Source: Helochares maculicollis (taxonomy: Eukaryota; Arthropoda; Insecta; Coleoptera; Hydrophilidae). From it: a stretch of 40,192 nt of DNA. The DNA lies in NCBI GenBank assembly GCA_033557835.1, contig JAWQRO010000391.1, positions 1-40,192 of the forward strand. Direction: 5' to 3'. Shown in pieces: positions 12,660-25,730 of this stretch. The notes under the pieces were generated by a model. It made no database searches. It saw only the letters and a list, made by a program, of their open reading frames with translations, and was not told the origin of the DNA. The number at the start of each line of letters is the position of its first letter. Position 1 is the stretch's first letter. The position numbers and the translations under genes were made by a program.

Positions 12660-13900
12660 CTAAGCACTTTTATCAAACGCAAAACGTACCTTTACTAGAA
12701 AGACGTTCTATAAACGGTAAATGATGCAGTTTACTAAGATGGTATTTGAAATCTACTTTGATATTTTTCTTGGTTTAAAAAATATGACTTGATGTAGAAC
12801 ACATTGTTCACGCTCTATTTGCTTGTTTTTTTGTTTTTGTCTGTGATTGTAATTAATCAAGGATAATACGCGAGAAGTTCAGTTTATAAAATTTGATTTT
12901 AGTGTAAATCAAAGCGAACAAAAGTCGCCAAAGCTTTTCTACAAATAAAAGCTGATGCGGATGAAGCGGGACGCAAATTAGAAAAGTTTGAGGATAGTTT
13001 CTAATTTCAGATTTAAACATTTAGGCATTCAGGACAAAACATTTGAAATATTGGTATAAACAATTGAAGATTATGTGATCAAAATCAGGAGGTCGAGATG
13101 ATTAAGTCAAGTAATTATATTCAGATTTTAAAAGTTCGCCATCAGAAACTCGAAATCCAAGTATTCTTCAGTTCAAGGAATAATACTTTACATATTTTCA
13201 ATAAAGAGAGTCAATAAGCTAGGTTGGCTCCTACGAATGAACAAATCTTATTGAATTAAACCCTGAACATATAACAATTATTTTTGATGCCGACTTATAA
13301 AAATGAAGGACAGTTATGAATCATATTGAAAAATAAAAACCTGACGGTGTGACAATCAGAAGAATCATGCAAACTTCCGAATTTTGACGAAAAAAAACGA
13401 AAAGTCTAAACATACTGATGATGATTAACATAATTGAAGCATTCAAAACCACAACAAATAAATACATTTCCCTGTAGTAATCAAAAAAATATTCAAAAAA
13501 GAGTTTCAATTGGTTTAAAATCTAATTCTAGAACAAAATTATAAATACATGAAGATCGCAAAAGTTTCTGACGAGTGACATAATCCAATCGACTAAGATA
13601 AATAATCACAAAATAATGTCTATCGACTAGTTTACTTGAAATAATTTAAAGTTATTTGGTAAACAAATACTTCCGGTGGTTCTACACGAAAAGAACAAAT
13701 CTACGCTGTTACTGTAGCTTCAACAGTATGACCGACTACTGTGCTTAGATTTTTCATGATCGCAATATTTTTTTACTATACATTGGGAATGTATATAAGA
13801 ACATTATCACACAATTAGCTACCTTTACTATGATGTTCAGTGTTGTGCTTGTAAGTATGAAATTTTTCTTTTTTAAAAATTAAATTTAAAGTTAAATTTT
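12660..13900. other. AT-rich intronic stretch
   Basis: Nothing identifiable. The minus-strand frame at 13321-13509 is a low-complexity Phe/Ile/Leu-rich chance product. Confidence 0.5.
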
Positions 13901-13914
13901 TAACCGAATAAGGT

Positions 13915-14520
13915 TCTTACGAGCGAAAGTGTGAATAAATGCTATAGCGGGCTCGCCAGGTCTTCACGATTCAAGTATCAATTTTTCTCAACTCCCAAGC
14001 AATTAACGTGTAAATTACAAGACGCCGACGTATAGCGGCTTAAAGATCAGCCTAACGACTTAACGATATCCTTATTAATCCTTCAGTCACATTACCAGTT
14101 TAAACGGGGCTGCACTTAAGGGCATAACATAAATGCAAATGGCGATGCGTATCGCTATCATTGTACTGTCGGCTATAACATTAACTGGAATATGGCTGCC
14201 GTAAAAAGATCGTTTATTTTTTACGATGTGAATAGACCTTAATCGGTGCGGTGTATTCAAGGAAGCAGAAGAGAGATCGTCTCCCTGTCGTCATGCCAAC
14301 GGGAGAGATATTGTAAGGAGCGTCTGATTCCACCCCGATGCACATTTCCCGAAGAATAGTCATGAAATACGGGATGGAAAGGGATCGGGGTGCAGACGTA
14401 TACCTTATTTTGTTTCGGTCCTCCGTCTCACGTCGTCTTTCTCTCCCCTCGTGTCTATGGGGGAGATATCTCCAAGCGGAGTCTTCTGGGAGATCCACAG
14501 AGCGCGACCGGCTCCCTAAT
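13915..14520. other. GC-richer island
   Basis: Rises from GAGCGAAAGTGTG at 13921 to a GC-rich segment at 14270-14520 (CATGCCAACGGGAGAG; GATCGGGGTGCAGACG; TCTCCCCTCGTG). Overlapping frames on opposite strands (14214-14498 minus, 14338-14523 plus) are probably composition effects. No splice pair or family was recognised. Confidence 0.3.
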
Positions 14521-15009
14521 TGAGTACCTAGCGCAGCTTTGTAACTACAAAACTACTAATTAATTTGTTGGGATTGTTATCTGGGAGTATTGTATCGGGA
14601 AGTGTTTGTTCATTAAAATAGGTGACGTATTCTTGACACACTCCCTCCGGTTTTCTTGTTTGTCTTTTGTGCGCTGGGACTCCTTTGTCATGAAACCGAA
14701 TGGCCCGTTTTCCGTTTTACCGTTTTGTTTTTCTTTTCGTTGCTGCGACTACTTTACTCCCTTTTGGTGCATCTTCATCTGGGTAGAGTGTTTATTTTTT
14801 TAAGACGGACGTTAGGCAATGTATTATGGGACCAGATCCTATTTACTATTATTGTTTTTATTTCGACGCAATTTGTTTGGAAAGTATTTATACTCTCTTT
14901 TGCCTATTGATTCTCAACATTTATTATTGCATTGTCGATGTTTATATATAATAAAATGTTCAATAATTTCATCAAAATTGGAGAAACAATTAGAACCGTT
15001 CAGCAGCTA

Positions 15010-17470
15010 TATTGAGAAACCCTCACGTTAAATTAATTAAGTTAAACTGAAAAAAATTATCGAGGGCTTTATTTATTTAGCTAGTATTTTATCAGAAAAG
15101 CAAATTAGATTACTAAAGTAAATATTGGATCCTATAAGCGTTACACCAATGAATTGTATTAAATGCAAATAGGACTAGGTAGTAGATTCATTATGCCTTT
15201 AGTTATCAGATTCTTATATTTGTTCGATGATTGCAGGACAGTTAAGCTGTTTAGTCAATATCATTTCTTCATTTTTTTCAAGTTCTATAAATTGTTTAAA
15301 TAGCAACCAAAATAATTAAATCAAAATTTTTAAACATCATTAAATAAAATTCATTTAATATTTGAGCTATCGGTGCAAACCGGGTTCTAGGTTTTTTAAA
15401 AACAGATTAATCATTCCCGTCTGTTAACAATAGAACTAATGCTGTGTTGCAATTAACTAGGATCGTAATTAATGTGTAATTAAAGTTATATGATATACAA
15501 AATAAAACCCGTGTTAAATCTATTCATTTTAATGTTACAGCAAAGTGGCTAAATTGACTTAATTTTAACATGGTTCATAAAAAAGGCATATAATTGACAA
15601 TCTACAAGCTTTATTCCCAAATTATCATTTATGGCAAGTTGTAAATTGGGGGGCAAAACATTGCTTTGTTTTTTCTTAACTCCTATTAGTCCAATCTTTA
15701 TTCCAAACACATGCTGTTTTAAAATATGCACAATAAAATCACTCTTTTAAAAATACTCATGTACATATTTTATAAAAGAAGCCCCATACTAGACCAAACC
15801 GTTATAATGTAAAATACGTTAGGTTAAGTTGGTTGAAAAATCTCGTAATCGGTATTTACAGATAAAAATATGTTAATATAATAAATATAAATATAAGGTT
15901 ACAAGGTGGCAAAAATGATTTTGTACCAAGTATTAAAACACCCAGGTGCCTTTTAAATTTATGGTAGTATTTGGTTCAATTGGTCTCTCCTACCTTACAA
16001 GAACAACATGTAAAAAATATCTTTCTAACTACTACAATATATTTAACTCAAATCAGTATATTAGTCTCATAAAGTAAATATTATGACAAAGTAATACTGA
16101 ACCCATGAATTTCATTCTTAGTTTGGTTAAGTCTGTTTTAGGTTTTAACATTTGTATCTGAACATGTGCACACGACTATTATCCTAGTTTAAGATTAAGT
16201 TAGCTTGCTGTTTTACAACCTCGAAAGTTTGTACTTGCATATATATAGATTTTAATCTATTATATTTTAAAACCATTCCAAAATATACAATTTTATCTAC
16301 CTACAAAATTAAAGACTAAACTTTAAATGGCATATTAAAGTTTCAAATAGGATACTTTTTAGTTAGATGGAAGTCATAGCTGCAATGTCTTAATTTACAA
16401 TCAAAACTCCTTCACATTCAAGAAAATAGGTTGGAGTTGAAGTAAAATGCAGTCAAAAATCAATTGCTCGATTAGAATCTCACTATGGAAATTTAGTTTT
16501 CGTGTTATAAAAAGCGTACTTTGTAATTTTTTGACTTTTTATGTTATTACATTAAAAGTTAGTATTAGATTAAAAATCTCAAATTTAGCCCCACAACATG
16601 TTTAGACTGTTCTGGCTTAAGATATACTTCTTGAAAATGGGCAGCTTTAGTTGCACACTCGTTAATAAAAAGCTGCTCGTATCTAGTTTGAATAGTTAAA
16701 AACTAATGGCATTAGTTGTAGGGCTTTGGCATTTTGCAATTTTATAGTCGATACTAGCGCAATCTTGGCCTAAGCAATGCTGCATATTTCACAATGAACG
16801 GATATTGAATTCGTTAAAAAAGTTTCGTAAAATTTATTGACTTGTATATTGATATATTAGTTCGTTGCTCACAATTAATTACATTTACATTTAAAAATAC
16901 TATGCAGATTACGGATACGAACCTTGTCTCCGCCAACAATTTAGAAAAATATTCAAGTAGTTACATTTTTAAAGTTAATAGTTACAACTTTTGGAATTTA
17001 TTCTTCTTTGAATTTAGTGAATGCTATTGGCAAAAAAACTTTAAGAATCAAACCTATTCATATAAAGTTACAAATACTTCCATGAATAAATATTGTACAG
17101 CTGCAAGGTAATTCATTAAACACAATCGAGTAACAATAAGTAAACTAAGCCATTGAAATTAATGATTGGAAAATGCAATAGCGAAATCCAGTATTATGAA
17201 ATCTTGGGTAGAAAAGAACGATAGCGCTATAACTTACAAACAAATTGAGATTTTCGTATTTTCGATGCATAAATCGTGTAAATACAAAACAATTGCAAGA
17301 CTATAATGTAAAGTAAACATTTTTCAAATGGCAAGAATCAGTAGAAGAGGCAATTATAGAAGAAGTAGATATCGGTTTGAAAGAAAACGCTTTCATCACA
17401 CACATACAAGTAAATATATACAGGAGAAGGTCTTCTCAATAAACAGGAAACATTTCAGTTTCCCGCAATA
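15010..17470. other. Long AT-rich intronic stretch
   Basis: About 2.4 kb of AT-rich sequence without islands. It holds one short inverted repeat near 16246-16262 (ATAGATT, TT, AATCTAT). No gene, RNA or repeat family was identified. Confidence 0.55.
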
Positions 17471-17479
17471 AATAAAACT

Positions 17480-18030
17480 CTCATTTCGCCGATGGAAAGA
17501 GGAAACTGAGCTAAGTTTCGTGTAAAATTCCGATATTTCGCATTCATGATTTATGATTAAGTCCATTGGGGAGCTCGAAGAAGTGAAAAAGTTTAATTTT
17601 GCTTGGCGATTTATGTTGTAGGAAATCAGCTCTCAAGCTACCTAATACGTCTATAAATTTCTCCGGTTCGACTGGTTGCTCGGTCCCGATCCCTTTTCTG
17701 TTCCGCTACCCGTTGCTTTTCCACAACCCGCTGCCGCTCTTGTTCCCATCACGCTGCCGCCGCCGCTGCCGCTCCTGCTCTTCTGCGCCTCCCTTGCCGC
17801 TCTCCGCCCGCCACTCTTCTTTCACTCCGCAGATTTGGGATGCGGAACGAGAGGCATTTTGCATTATTTTTAGAATTTCCATCTCGGCTTTAGCAGCGGG
17901 GCGGTTTACCCCAAATCAGACAGAATATATTATGGGATAAGGGGTTGACGTCGGGAGCTGCAACCCCAAACCATCGCTCCGCTTTGCTCTACGTTTCGCC
18001 TCTCCTCGTCTTACCGCGCCGTGCGACCGG
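17480..18030. other. GC-rich, C/T-biased island with triplet repeat
   Basis: One of the most GC-rich parts of the window. A plus-strand frame of 113 residues (17599-17940) runs through it but is dominated by Pro, Leu, Ser, Arg and Cys from CCG/CTG/CTC triplets. No family was recognised and no good splice pair or start context is visible. I treat it as intronic, possibly regulatory DNA. Confidence 0.35.
17753..17779. repeat. Imperfect GCY triplet repeat, nine triplets
   Basis: Nine triplets of the form GCT/GCC with one CCT, within the C/T-biased island. In one plus frame it would read as near-continuous alanine, but that frame is not a supported gene. Confidence 0.75.
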
Positions 18031-18240
18031 AAAATGAAATTGGATTTCGGATTTAGTTACGATGTTGAGTGCTGGTAAATATTATTGATGCTTTATTGCT
18101 TTGTTTACACAACCGAAATGCGAAAGATTATTTTCGTGATGTAGTAAATTGTCTATAAACATTATGGCCCTGCTCGTTTCCCGACACCGCTCCGCTAGCT
18201 CGCTCTCTACTGGTGTATATCGACCGGAAAATATTGCACT

Positions 18241-18258
18241 TGCTGCTGTTGCTGCTGC
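18241..18258. repeat. Imperfect (TGC)6 triplet repeat
   Basis: Six triplets, TGCTGCTGTTGCTGCTGC. On the minus strand this is CAG-like and makes a short poly-Gln in the frame at 18207-18410, which has no other protein-like feature. Confidence 0.8.
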
Positions 18259-18889
18259 ACCATCCAATCCGCCCACCTTCGACTCGGCAAAGCTCGCCCA
18301 TAATGTCGCAGAATATTCATTTTCTCACTTGTCACTCGTTTTACGCTCACAAATTCCACCAAAAATCCTGTATAGTACAATATTTCATTTTTCATCCTTT
18401 TCTCACTCACATTTGTCGCTGCTTCAAATTGTTTCAGTTTAAGATAGCATTTTGAGTTTTTACGTTACTGATATTAAATGTACTTTTACGTCTTTATTTC
18501 AGTTCCAAAACCTAAAACATTTACTACCAAAGTATGATAAATGGGCGTCCAATTCGAAACAAAACTGTCGTCAGGTTCTTCTATATCTTCATTTCAATTT
18601 GCAAAATTTTTTCTGTTGACAGGATACGTTTGCGCTTAAGACTGGTATCACTGTAATACCAAACATTTCTATCTGGTTTTATTTGTTTATATAAGTCAAA
18701 ATGGATATAAATCTATTTCAACTATCAACATAATCAAATGAGTTTTCTAATCCTACAACTTTTAGAATGTATATTGTAGACATTTCAATATTCTATCCCT
18801 AATATGTAGTTAAAAATACAAAATACCTTCGTTTTATTAATAATACAGTACATACAATAACCTGGGGGCACACGAGTAAAAATTTCCAG

Positions 18890-19560
18890 CAGAAAAAACT
18901 GTCCCTTTAGTCTTTTCAGTACGTCTTGCTCTACTCTCCATTCTACTTAAATGTTTACCGGAAGGATATCCCAAGGGGAAGTGGGAAAATCGTCGTTTGC
19001 AGAGCTTCCCTTTTACTAAAGTAAAAAGTTAAGAAGTCCACACAGCCCGGAGAGCTTGCCCAACTAAATTAAAAATGTACCGGAGTTGATGCAGCGGCGG
19101 CGGGCGGCTGGCGACGTTGGAGGCGGCACCGAGAAAGCAGCATTACGAAAATAAATTCAAGACTTGCATTTTCCGTATCAAAGTCTCTGCTTTAATAGTC
19201 CTTAGAGAGGGAAGTTGGGACGCGTTTCCAGAGGATTTGCATCATTTTTAATTAAAATATGTACCATTTTTAAAAGTATAAAGAGGTGGGAAAAGCGCCC
19301 TTTGCGCTCTGTTTGACTAATAAATATTTATAAAACGTAATCGCGGTTATTATCGCAATATTTCCTTATTTAAGTTTCACCCCTTTCTTAAATATTGCCA
19401 TCAGCTCGAAAGGGCGGTTTATTTTAATAAGTTTCCCGGAGATTCCCTCGCCCTTTTAAATCCTGAGGACAACACGGAGCTCTTTTGCTCTCGGCGTGCT
19501 TTTGATCTGTTCTGTTCTGCCCTGCTCCGCTCTGCTCTCTCAGCCTCTATTCATATCCCC
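18890..19560. other. GC-richer island
   Basis: Contains CAGCGGCGGCGGGCGGCTGG near 19091 and a pyrimidine-rich right end with the TCTGY pentamer array. No coding frame is supported; candidate regulatory DNA. Confidence 0.35.
19506..19540. repeat. TCTGY pentanucleotide array, seven copies
   Basis: Seven pentamers in register: TCTGT, TCTGT, TCTGC, CCTGC, TCCGC, TCTGC, TCTCT. CTCTGTTCTGTGG follows about 25 bp later as a possible remnant. Confidence 0.8.
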
Positions 19561-19619
19561 TTAGCTCTGTTCTGTGGCGTACTCTGTTTTATTAAAGGGG
19601 CTATAATTTTGCACTACAT

Positions 19620-20740
19620 TATCCGAATGTCATTTTCTACTTTTTTGGCCAGAATTTTCGTTTTGTGGCAATATAACTTTCTGCTTCTTTCACTTTTTCA
19701 GAACTTAGTTGAAGAGCGTCGAATTTTTACTGAATTTTTTGCGAACATATTATTTATTTCAAATCTTTTCGACTAATATTTTGGTCTGTCTATAATATCT
19801 GTGTTTTATCATTTCAAAGTGATATTTACAATCTATCAATAAAATCCAATTAAAACCAAAAACAAACAGCTAATTTTTTTTTTCTTGATGCTAATAAATT
19901 TAGTTGTCTGACTATCCTAAATGTCTGATTTTGAAATCATTTTAGCATTTCAATGACATGTTTGAGTCGAAATCCGTTTAAACTGAACAGTTTCGTTCCT
20001 AATAGCGAATGTGATGTGTACCGATTTATTGTTTTTCTTTCTTCTCAATTGCTTAAACCATATTGAGACATATTTTAATGAGTTTTGTAAGAGTAGTTGG
20101 GGATTATTTTATTTTTCAGTAGTATCAAAATTGTGTTTATAAATTTTCTCAAATGTTTTGTAATTCACCGAAAACACATAAAGGTCTATATGATGTAATT
20201 TTATTTGTTGATTTACCGCGCTAGAGAATCATGATGTTTAGTGATTTTTCAATTAGTTTACTCTACCGAAGAATGTTATGACTGCATTTGATGCTACGAA
20301 TAACAAATATTGAAGAATTCAAGTAAATTTAATTCAGGGCATATGTCAGGGAAGACTATTTGATGAATGTGAAAATAAACTGACGATAACTATAAGCAAA
20401 TTGTGAGACATAATTAAATTAGTTTGTAGTAACGTTCAAAAATATCCATGTGCAGTCAAAAATTTTGCAAGGCCACACTGTGGACAATTGCGAGCCTGAA
20501 ATAAATTCATTGACAATTCAGAGAGTTTGCTCAGGCAGAAAATTTAAATTTTAATTAAAATAAATTACAAGAAATCACAACAAATTTTGCTCTCAAAACA
20601 TCAGTAAAACGACCATGTGAACGTGCCCAAAGAAGCAAATAAACAGAAGAACAATATTGCTATAATATAATAAACCTTTGAAATCTCATTAACGTGTAAA
20701 CGAATACAAGAAGCAATAAAAATGTTTTATAACCTGGCAG
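19620..20740. other. AT-rich intronic stretch
   Basis: Nothing identifiable except low-complexity T-rich runs. Confidence 0.5.
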
Positions 20741-20749
20741 GGTGTCGCT

Positions 20750-21290
20750 TTTCATTATTTTACAAGTCTCCTTCAGCGGCACTGTAATTAGATAGCCAGG
20801 AAAGGGGCGAAACCAGATGAGAGAGGTCGAGAGCAGAAGGGGGAGCGAGAAACTCAAACCAACTGAGGTCTGCCTCTAAAAACCTCTTTCCTCTTTTCTC
20901 GTTTCCTTTCACGTCATTCCTGTATCTCTACTTTCTTGGATCTTTTCGTTTTTACGCGTTTTCTTTCCGCATCTTTCTTATCCCGCAAACTTTTGTTCTT
21001 CGTCTCCAGTAGCCAGTCAATACAAAGGGAGCAATTTCACGAGCATTCCGGTTTCAGAAATTTTCTCCCAAGCTCGTCGAGATTTTAATTTTCATCCGAA
21101 CAAGGCTACTCTCTCGACGCGACTAGACAAATATGTATCCAAAGTTCTTCCCCAGTCTCGCCCGAAGCCATTCGCCAATCGATACGTTTGTTTAACAGAT
21201 TTTACAGATGTGTAAACTTCATTTTGGCCGTGTTCAAAACTGATTATGTCGCGAAAATCAACACTGGAGCTGCTCGAACGCACTTCGGTC
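20750..21290. other. GC-richer island
   Basis: Purine-rich on the plus strand at 20800-20850 (GAGAGAGGTCGAGAGCAGAAGG type), then strongly pyrimidine-rich at 20880-21010, then mixed. A minus-strand frame at 21092-21283 has no recognisable motif. Candidate regulatory DNA. Confidence 0.3.
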
Positions 21291-21299
21291 TAAAGTCTG

Positions 21300-22540
21300 A
21301 TTACAGGTACTAATTTTAAATAAAAAAACCGTTTGGTGTAACAGATAATTATTAAGTATCGATATTTCTTCAAAAATAAGATAAAAAAATACTAATGCAG
21401 TAAAAAGAATGCAATTACCATCAACTTTATTCTGATTATATTCAGTTACATCCTGTATTCTTCGCTGGTCTGCATTACTGATTAAGTGTCAATAAATCTT
21501 ATATGGTTCCCGCTATGAAGACTGTACTTCTATTTGACTAAGAAGAGGGTTTCTCTTGAGTTCAAATTTAAATTATTGATTCTTCTCTAGTCTACAAGCT
21601 GAAATTTTTCTTCACGCATCTTTTTTTATTGTTTTGAGGATTTTATTAATTTAGTATTGCCTTCTTGGGTAGCATTAAAGCTTTATTTTGGTCATACAAC
21701 TTGTCAGCATCGACTTAGTTTGACTGTTAATATAATGTTTTATTTAAAGTATTATTTCTTCTATTCTGTGATGGTCATATGTAGTCGTTGGTTTTATTTA
21801 TTTTGTGTACATTTCTTAATACTGACTTAGAATCAAGCTTTTAGCGAGTTGTGATAGCTTATCAAAAGTATTGGTTATTGACAGATTATTTATTGATAGA
21901 GTTGCAGAAGTTTCTAACTGAAGAAATAGTTTTGTATAATTTCAATCAATTTAGCTATGCAGTTTGATTGAATGCTCAAAACGATATTGTTTTGATGAGT
22001 GTAATAGCTATTAAGTTCTTGATGGTTAACTAACATATATTTCTCTGAATGCGGACCTAAAAGATTCTGTAGTTGGTTGATTTCTTTCTCAGCTGAATCT
22101 TGGTTTCTGACTATCATGATTTGTATGCGTGTAACCAACTAGAGATTATTCTTATATTATTGAATAAACTAATGATGAGTTTATTTGTCTTTAGGAGCCA
22201 TTTCAATATTCAAGGGCGAAATAGTGCTCTTTCACTAGTGCACTCTCCCAACAAAGTTGTTGAACAGTAAATAGGTATCTTTCATAATCAGACAAGCGCA
22301 AATGGAAGAGAAATCACTTTTTTAAATTATTTTTTAATGAAGATTAAACCTGCTCTTCTTTCCCCGAAATTTTGCATGTCTATGATAAGAGTGGGAATGT
22401 GTTTTGATAATATGTTCTCGTGCCTATTTAAATAATTTGCCTAAGAATGGGCTCATTCATATTTTCCACCAATGTATCTACTAGATCCACTTTCACAGTT
22501 CTGTTCTTCGTTAAATTGTATTGTAATTTAAACGTAACAC
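21300..22540. other. AT-rich intronic stretch
   Basis: No gene, RNA or repeat seen. Confidence 0.5.
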
Positions 22541-22545
22541 ACACA

Positions 22546-22548
<3 letters not shown>

Positions 22549-22593
<45 letters not shown>
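22549..22593. repeat. (AT)n microsatellite, 45 bp
   Basis: Uninterrupted alternating AT, preceded by CACACACAAAA. It generates the spurious Tyr-Ile repeat frames on both strands. Confidence 0.98.
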
Positions 22594-22598
<5 letters not shown>

Positions 22599-22669
22599 GA
22601 GAGAATATCATATAAACTTCGCTCTTGTATTTCCATATTTTTAAAACAGTTTAATGGTCTTTGTTTGAT

Positions 22670-22685
22670 TCTCTCTCTCTCTCTC
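22670..22685. repeat. (TC)8 microsatellite
   Basis: Sixteen bases of TC, 77 bp after the first AT tract. Confidence 0.95.
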
Positions 22686-22689
22686 CATT

Positions 22690-23734
22690 TTAAAAGAAGA
22701 CTTTGATTTTTTGATTTGGGTGATTTAGCCACAAACTATATCTAGTATAAGTAGGATACTATAGATAATTATATTGGTGTACGAAAACAGAATACTCTAA
22801 GAGTATTTCACTGATCCTAGTAAATTTAGTTAATAGTTAATTATATAATGTTTAATTCTAAAAAAATCATTTTAACAAGTACACAGTAAGAGGTTGATCA
22901 GTGTAATAAGTTTAGAAACAAATTATTCTTCTTCATAAGATTATCTTCATCTATTGAGATTTACTGATTTGATTCGTTATTGTTCTCAGCGTATTCTAGG
23001 AAAAAATTATATCGGTTTTATGGTAAAAAATTTGGTGAAGATTGGATTTAAAAATGGCTTATAAGTAAGGTGCTAAAAAAGTAAATTTAGATAAAAATTT
23101 ATCTTCTCCCTGCTTTTGAAAAACACGCATCCCTGCCAAAGATTCATTTGACTAGTAATCTTTCAAAAAAACAACTCTAGAGCATATCAAAATTTGAATT
23201 AATTATTTCATCATTTATCTTTGCGTTGTTTATGATACACATTGCGTTTTCCTGCCATCATTTCAAATAAATAAATTTGTATACATACTTTAACACACTA
23301 AAAATAGGTTTTGACTTCCTCGATATTTTTGTACGACCAAACAATCATTTCTCAAGATTAATTTGTCTCAAACATCCCAATCTCTTTTATTCAAGGCACT
23401 ACTTTCCAATTCTATTTCTAAATACTAAGAAGACAATAAGCTTTACAGAACAACTTTCTTGGGAATAACGGTTACAAAACAACTTAATAAGCGCTATCTA
23501 AAAAGTAATACTGGGCAGTAGAATGTACAGACATAAGTAAAGCTGATAGTACCAACAAAAGCACAATGTGATCTCTAACAAAATTGCGGAGCGTAATAAA
23601 AATTCAAAACTTTCCAAATTGTTATCCAAAAGATTCCTAAAATTTACTATTAATGCGCCTAAAATTAGATGAAAATAAAATTAAAACAAAATATAAGCCT
23701 ATTTCTAGTTGCAAACAAATTTTATTCATTGTGT

Positions 23735-23735
<1 letters not shown>
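22690..23735. other. AT-rich intronic stretch between the two AT microsatellites
   Basis: No gene or repeat unit seen. Confidence 0.5.

Positions 23736-23738
<3 letters not shown>

Positions 23739-23783
<45 letters not shown>
23739..23783. repeat. (AT)n microsatellite, 45 bp
   Basis: A second uninterrupted AT tract of exactly the same length as the one at 22549, here preceded by GTGTAAC. It produces another spurious Tyr-Ile repeat frame. Confidence 0.98.
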
Positions 23784-23786
<3 letters not shown>

Positions 23787-24189
23787 ATGCAGGCAGTTCT
23801 GATTGTTAATAACCATTTAAATATTTTCTGTTTTATGAATTCTCTACAATGTTATATACAAATTTTGCCGAGTGTATTGTTTACTGTTGACATTAATTTA
23901 ATACAGCGTGCCAGACATCCACGCTTAGCAAAATTCCCATTTATTTTTTGCGTTTGCATATTTATTTTTAAAAATAGAGATAAAGTATAATAAGAAGACT
24001 GAAAATGGTTATCATTCAAAACAACTTTCCGGAATCAGCAGAAAACTACTAGATTGGTTCCTATAATAGCAATAGATCCAAAAAATAAGTTGAAACGTAA
24101 AATATTGACAATTTCGAAGAAGTTTTTAATGCTCCAACGACAGAAAAACGCATTTTATTTTATTGCCTCTAGAAAGGTACTTTGCAGCT

Positions 24190-24500
24190 GATTCACAAAT
24201 TCTGACTCTAGCGTCATCTGCTGATGTGGCCTCATGGCATCGGTGGAGATAGCGTAAGAGGTGGAGGTGGCGGAGTTGGCCGTAGAGCGTTGGTGGCAGT
24301 GGGTGGAAGCAACGCTGAGCTCAAATAGTTGGTAAAAACGGTTTAAAATCCATTAAAAGCGAATCCGCGGAAACAGGTATGGAAGCTGTATAATCTTCCA
24401 GTTTGTATGTCCTTTTTAGAGGGTAGTTTCGAACAATGAATTTAATTAACCCTTTGCGCGGAACTTTATTGGTCTATAGCAGTGCTTTAATGCAGGACCG
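24190..24500. other. GC-richer island
   Basis: G-rich on the plus strand (AGGTGGAGGTGGCGGAG near 24260; GTTGGTGGCAGTGGGTGG near 24290). No reading frame of note; candidate regulatory sequence. Confidence 0.3.
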
Positions 24501-24954
24501 CGTGGAAAAAGGACAGATTAAATCGAATGCCTTTTTTGTTGTGGTTTAGTCTGGCATTTCCGTCTCTTCAAATCTATAATCTGCATTTAATTTTCTGATT
24601 GTATGAAATAAAAGCGTTTGATTAAAATGTCTGTAAAAAATATAATTTATAATTTCTTTGTGTTTAAACCAGATTGATTTGTATGAACATATTTATGAAC
24701 ACTTTCGTGTCCAAATTCGCAAATCAGATTCTGTAGCCATGAGTGCTCCAAAAATACTATATTGATTTTCAATTGTTACAAAATGTAAAATTACTGACTT
24801 TTGCAGTAATGAAAGACAAGAAAGGTACCTTTCTGCACCAAATTATGCTTAACTTTACAGATTTCGATGATAAAAACAATTGGAAAAATAGTAAGCATTT
24901 CCGAACAAATTTAGTCATAATTATCATAATAAAAATGGGAAAATTCTTCTAGTA

Positions 24955-25510
24955 GAGGCAGAGCGGAGAAAATAATCAAGAATGGAAATAACGACAGAAA
25001 AAATGATAACGTTCAAAGAGAAACGAAAATCGAGTCGAGTGGATCTGCAGCTGGAAAAGGTTTTCCCGAGATAAACAAGTAAAATGCGAGGAACGTGTGA
25101 ACGAGCCTCCAAAGTCTACTTTTCCTCAGCTTAAGAGTGTTCACGCAGCTATTCAGGCCACAGAGCGAAGATTGAATGAGACTCGTAAGATCCAGAAAGA
25201 ACCACCCTCAACATAAAAACGAATCCTCGCTCTCTCTTTCGATTCCGCACCACTTCAATCAGCTTCTTTCATTCCGCAATATTGCTCAAAGCAAAGAAGA
25301 GTGAACGGAGGAACTCGTTTGAGTGCCTCTAATAGAGGGCTCTGCCTAACTACCGTTCACAAACGTTCGGAAGCACCGCTTTTCAATGCAAATAAATTAC
25401 TCCGGTGCGAGCCTCCGTATGCCTAGATAACTTATCAGATTCTTTGATCCGTCGAAGACGGCTCGCTCTGCTTGCCCTTCCCTTGACTGTCAAGGAAAAG
25501 CGGATATACG
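24955..25510. other. GC-richer island, purine-biased then mixed
   Basis: Begins as A/G-rich DNA on the plus strand (24955-25080) and becomes mixed, with GTTCACAAACGTTCGG near 25354 and GATCCGTCGAAGACGG near 25446. No gene supported. Confidence 0.3.
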
Positions 25511-25700
25511 GCCCTATTTCTTGAAAATCTTCCAATGGAAATATTCAAATGCGCATGAATACCCTAATTTTACTACCTTACCAATTCTACTATTTTTCGC
25601 GTTTGCTTACTCTCTAATTAAATTAATAATCTGATTCAGTACTCATTTTTCGTTATTTTTCCGATGGAACGCCAGATACATACTTTATTTTTATGGACTG

Positions 25701-25730
25701 AAATATATCAAAATATATAAAAATATATCA
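25701..25730. repeat. Three-copy AT-rich decamer repeat
   Basis: AAATATATCA, AAATATATAA, AAATATATCA in tandem. Confidence 0.85.

Noticed and set aside
15828..15838. GTTAGGTTAAG as an insect telomeric TTAGG repeat
   Set aside because: Only one copy, with no array.
17664..17672. GGTTCGACT resembling a tRNA B box (also CGGTTCGACAGACC near 5746)
   Set aside because: No A box or cloverleaf arms at the right distance.
17599..17940. 113-codon Pro/Leu/Ser/Arg-rich frame as a gene
   Set aside because: Its content follows from CCG/CTG/CTC low-complexity DNA. No domain, splice pair or start context supports it.
22447..23990. Frames with Tyr-Ile repeats
   Set aside because: They are translations of the two (AT)n microsatellites, not genes.
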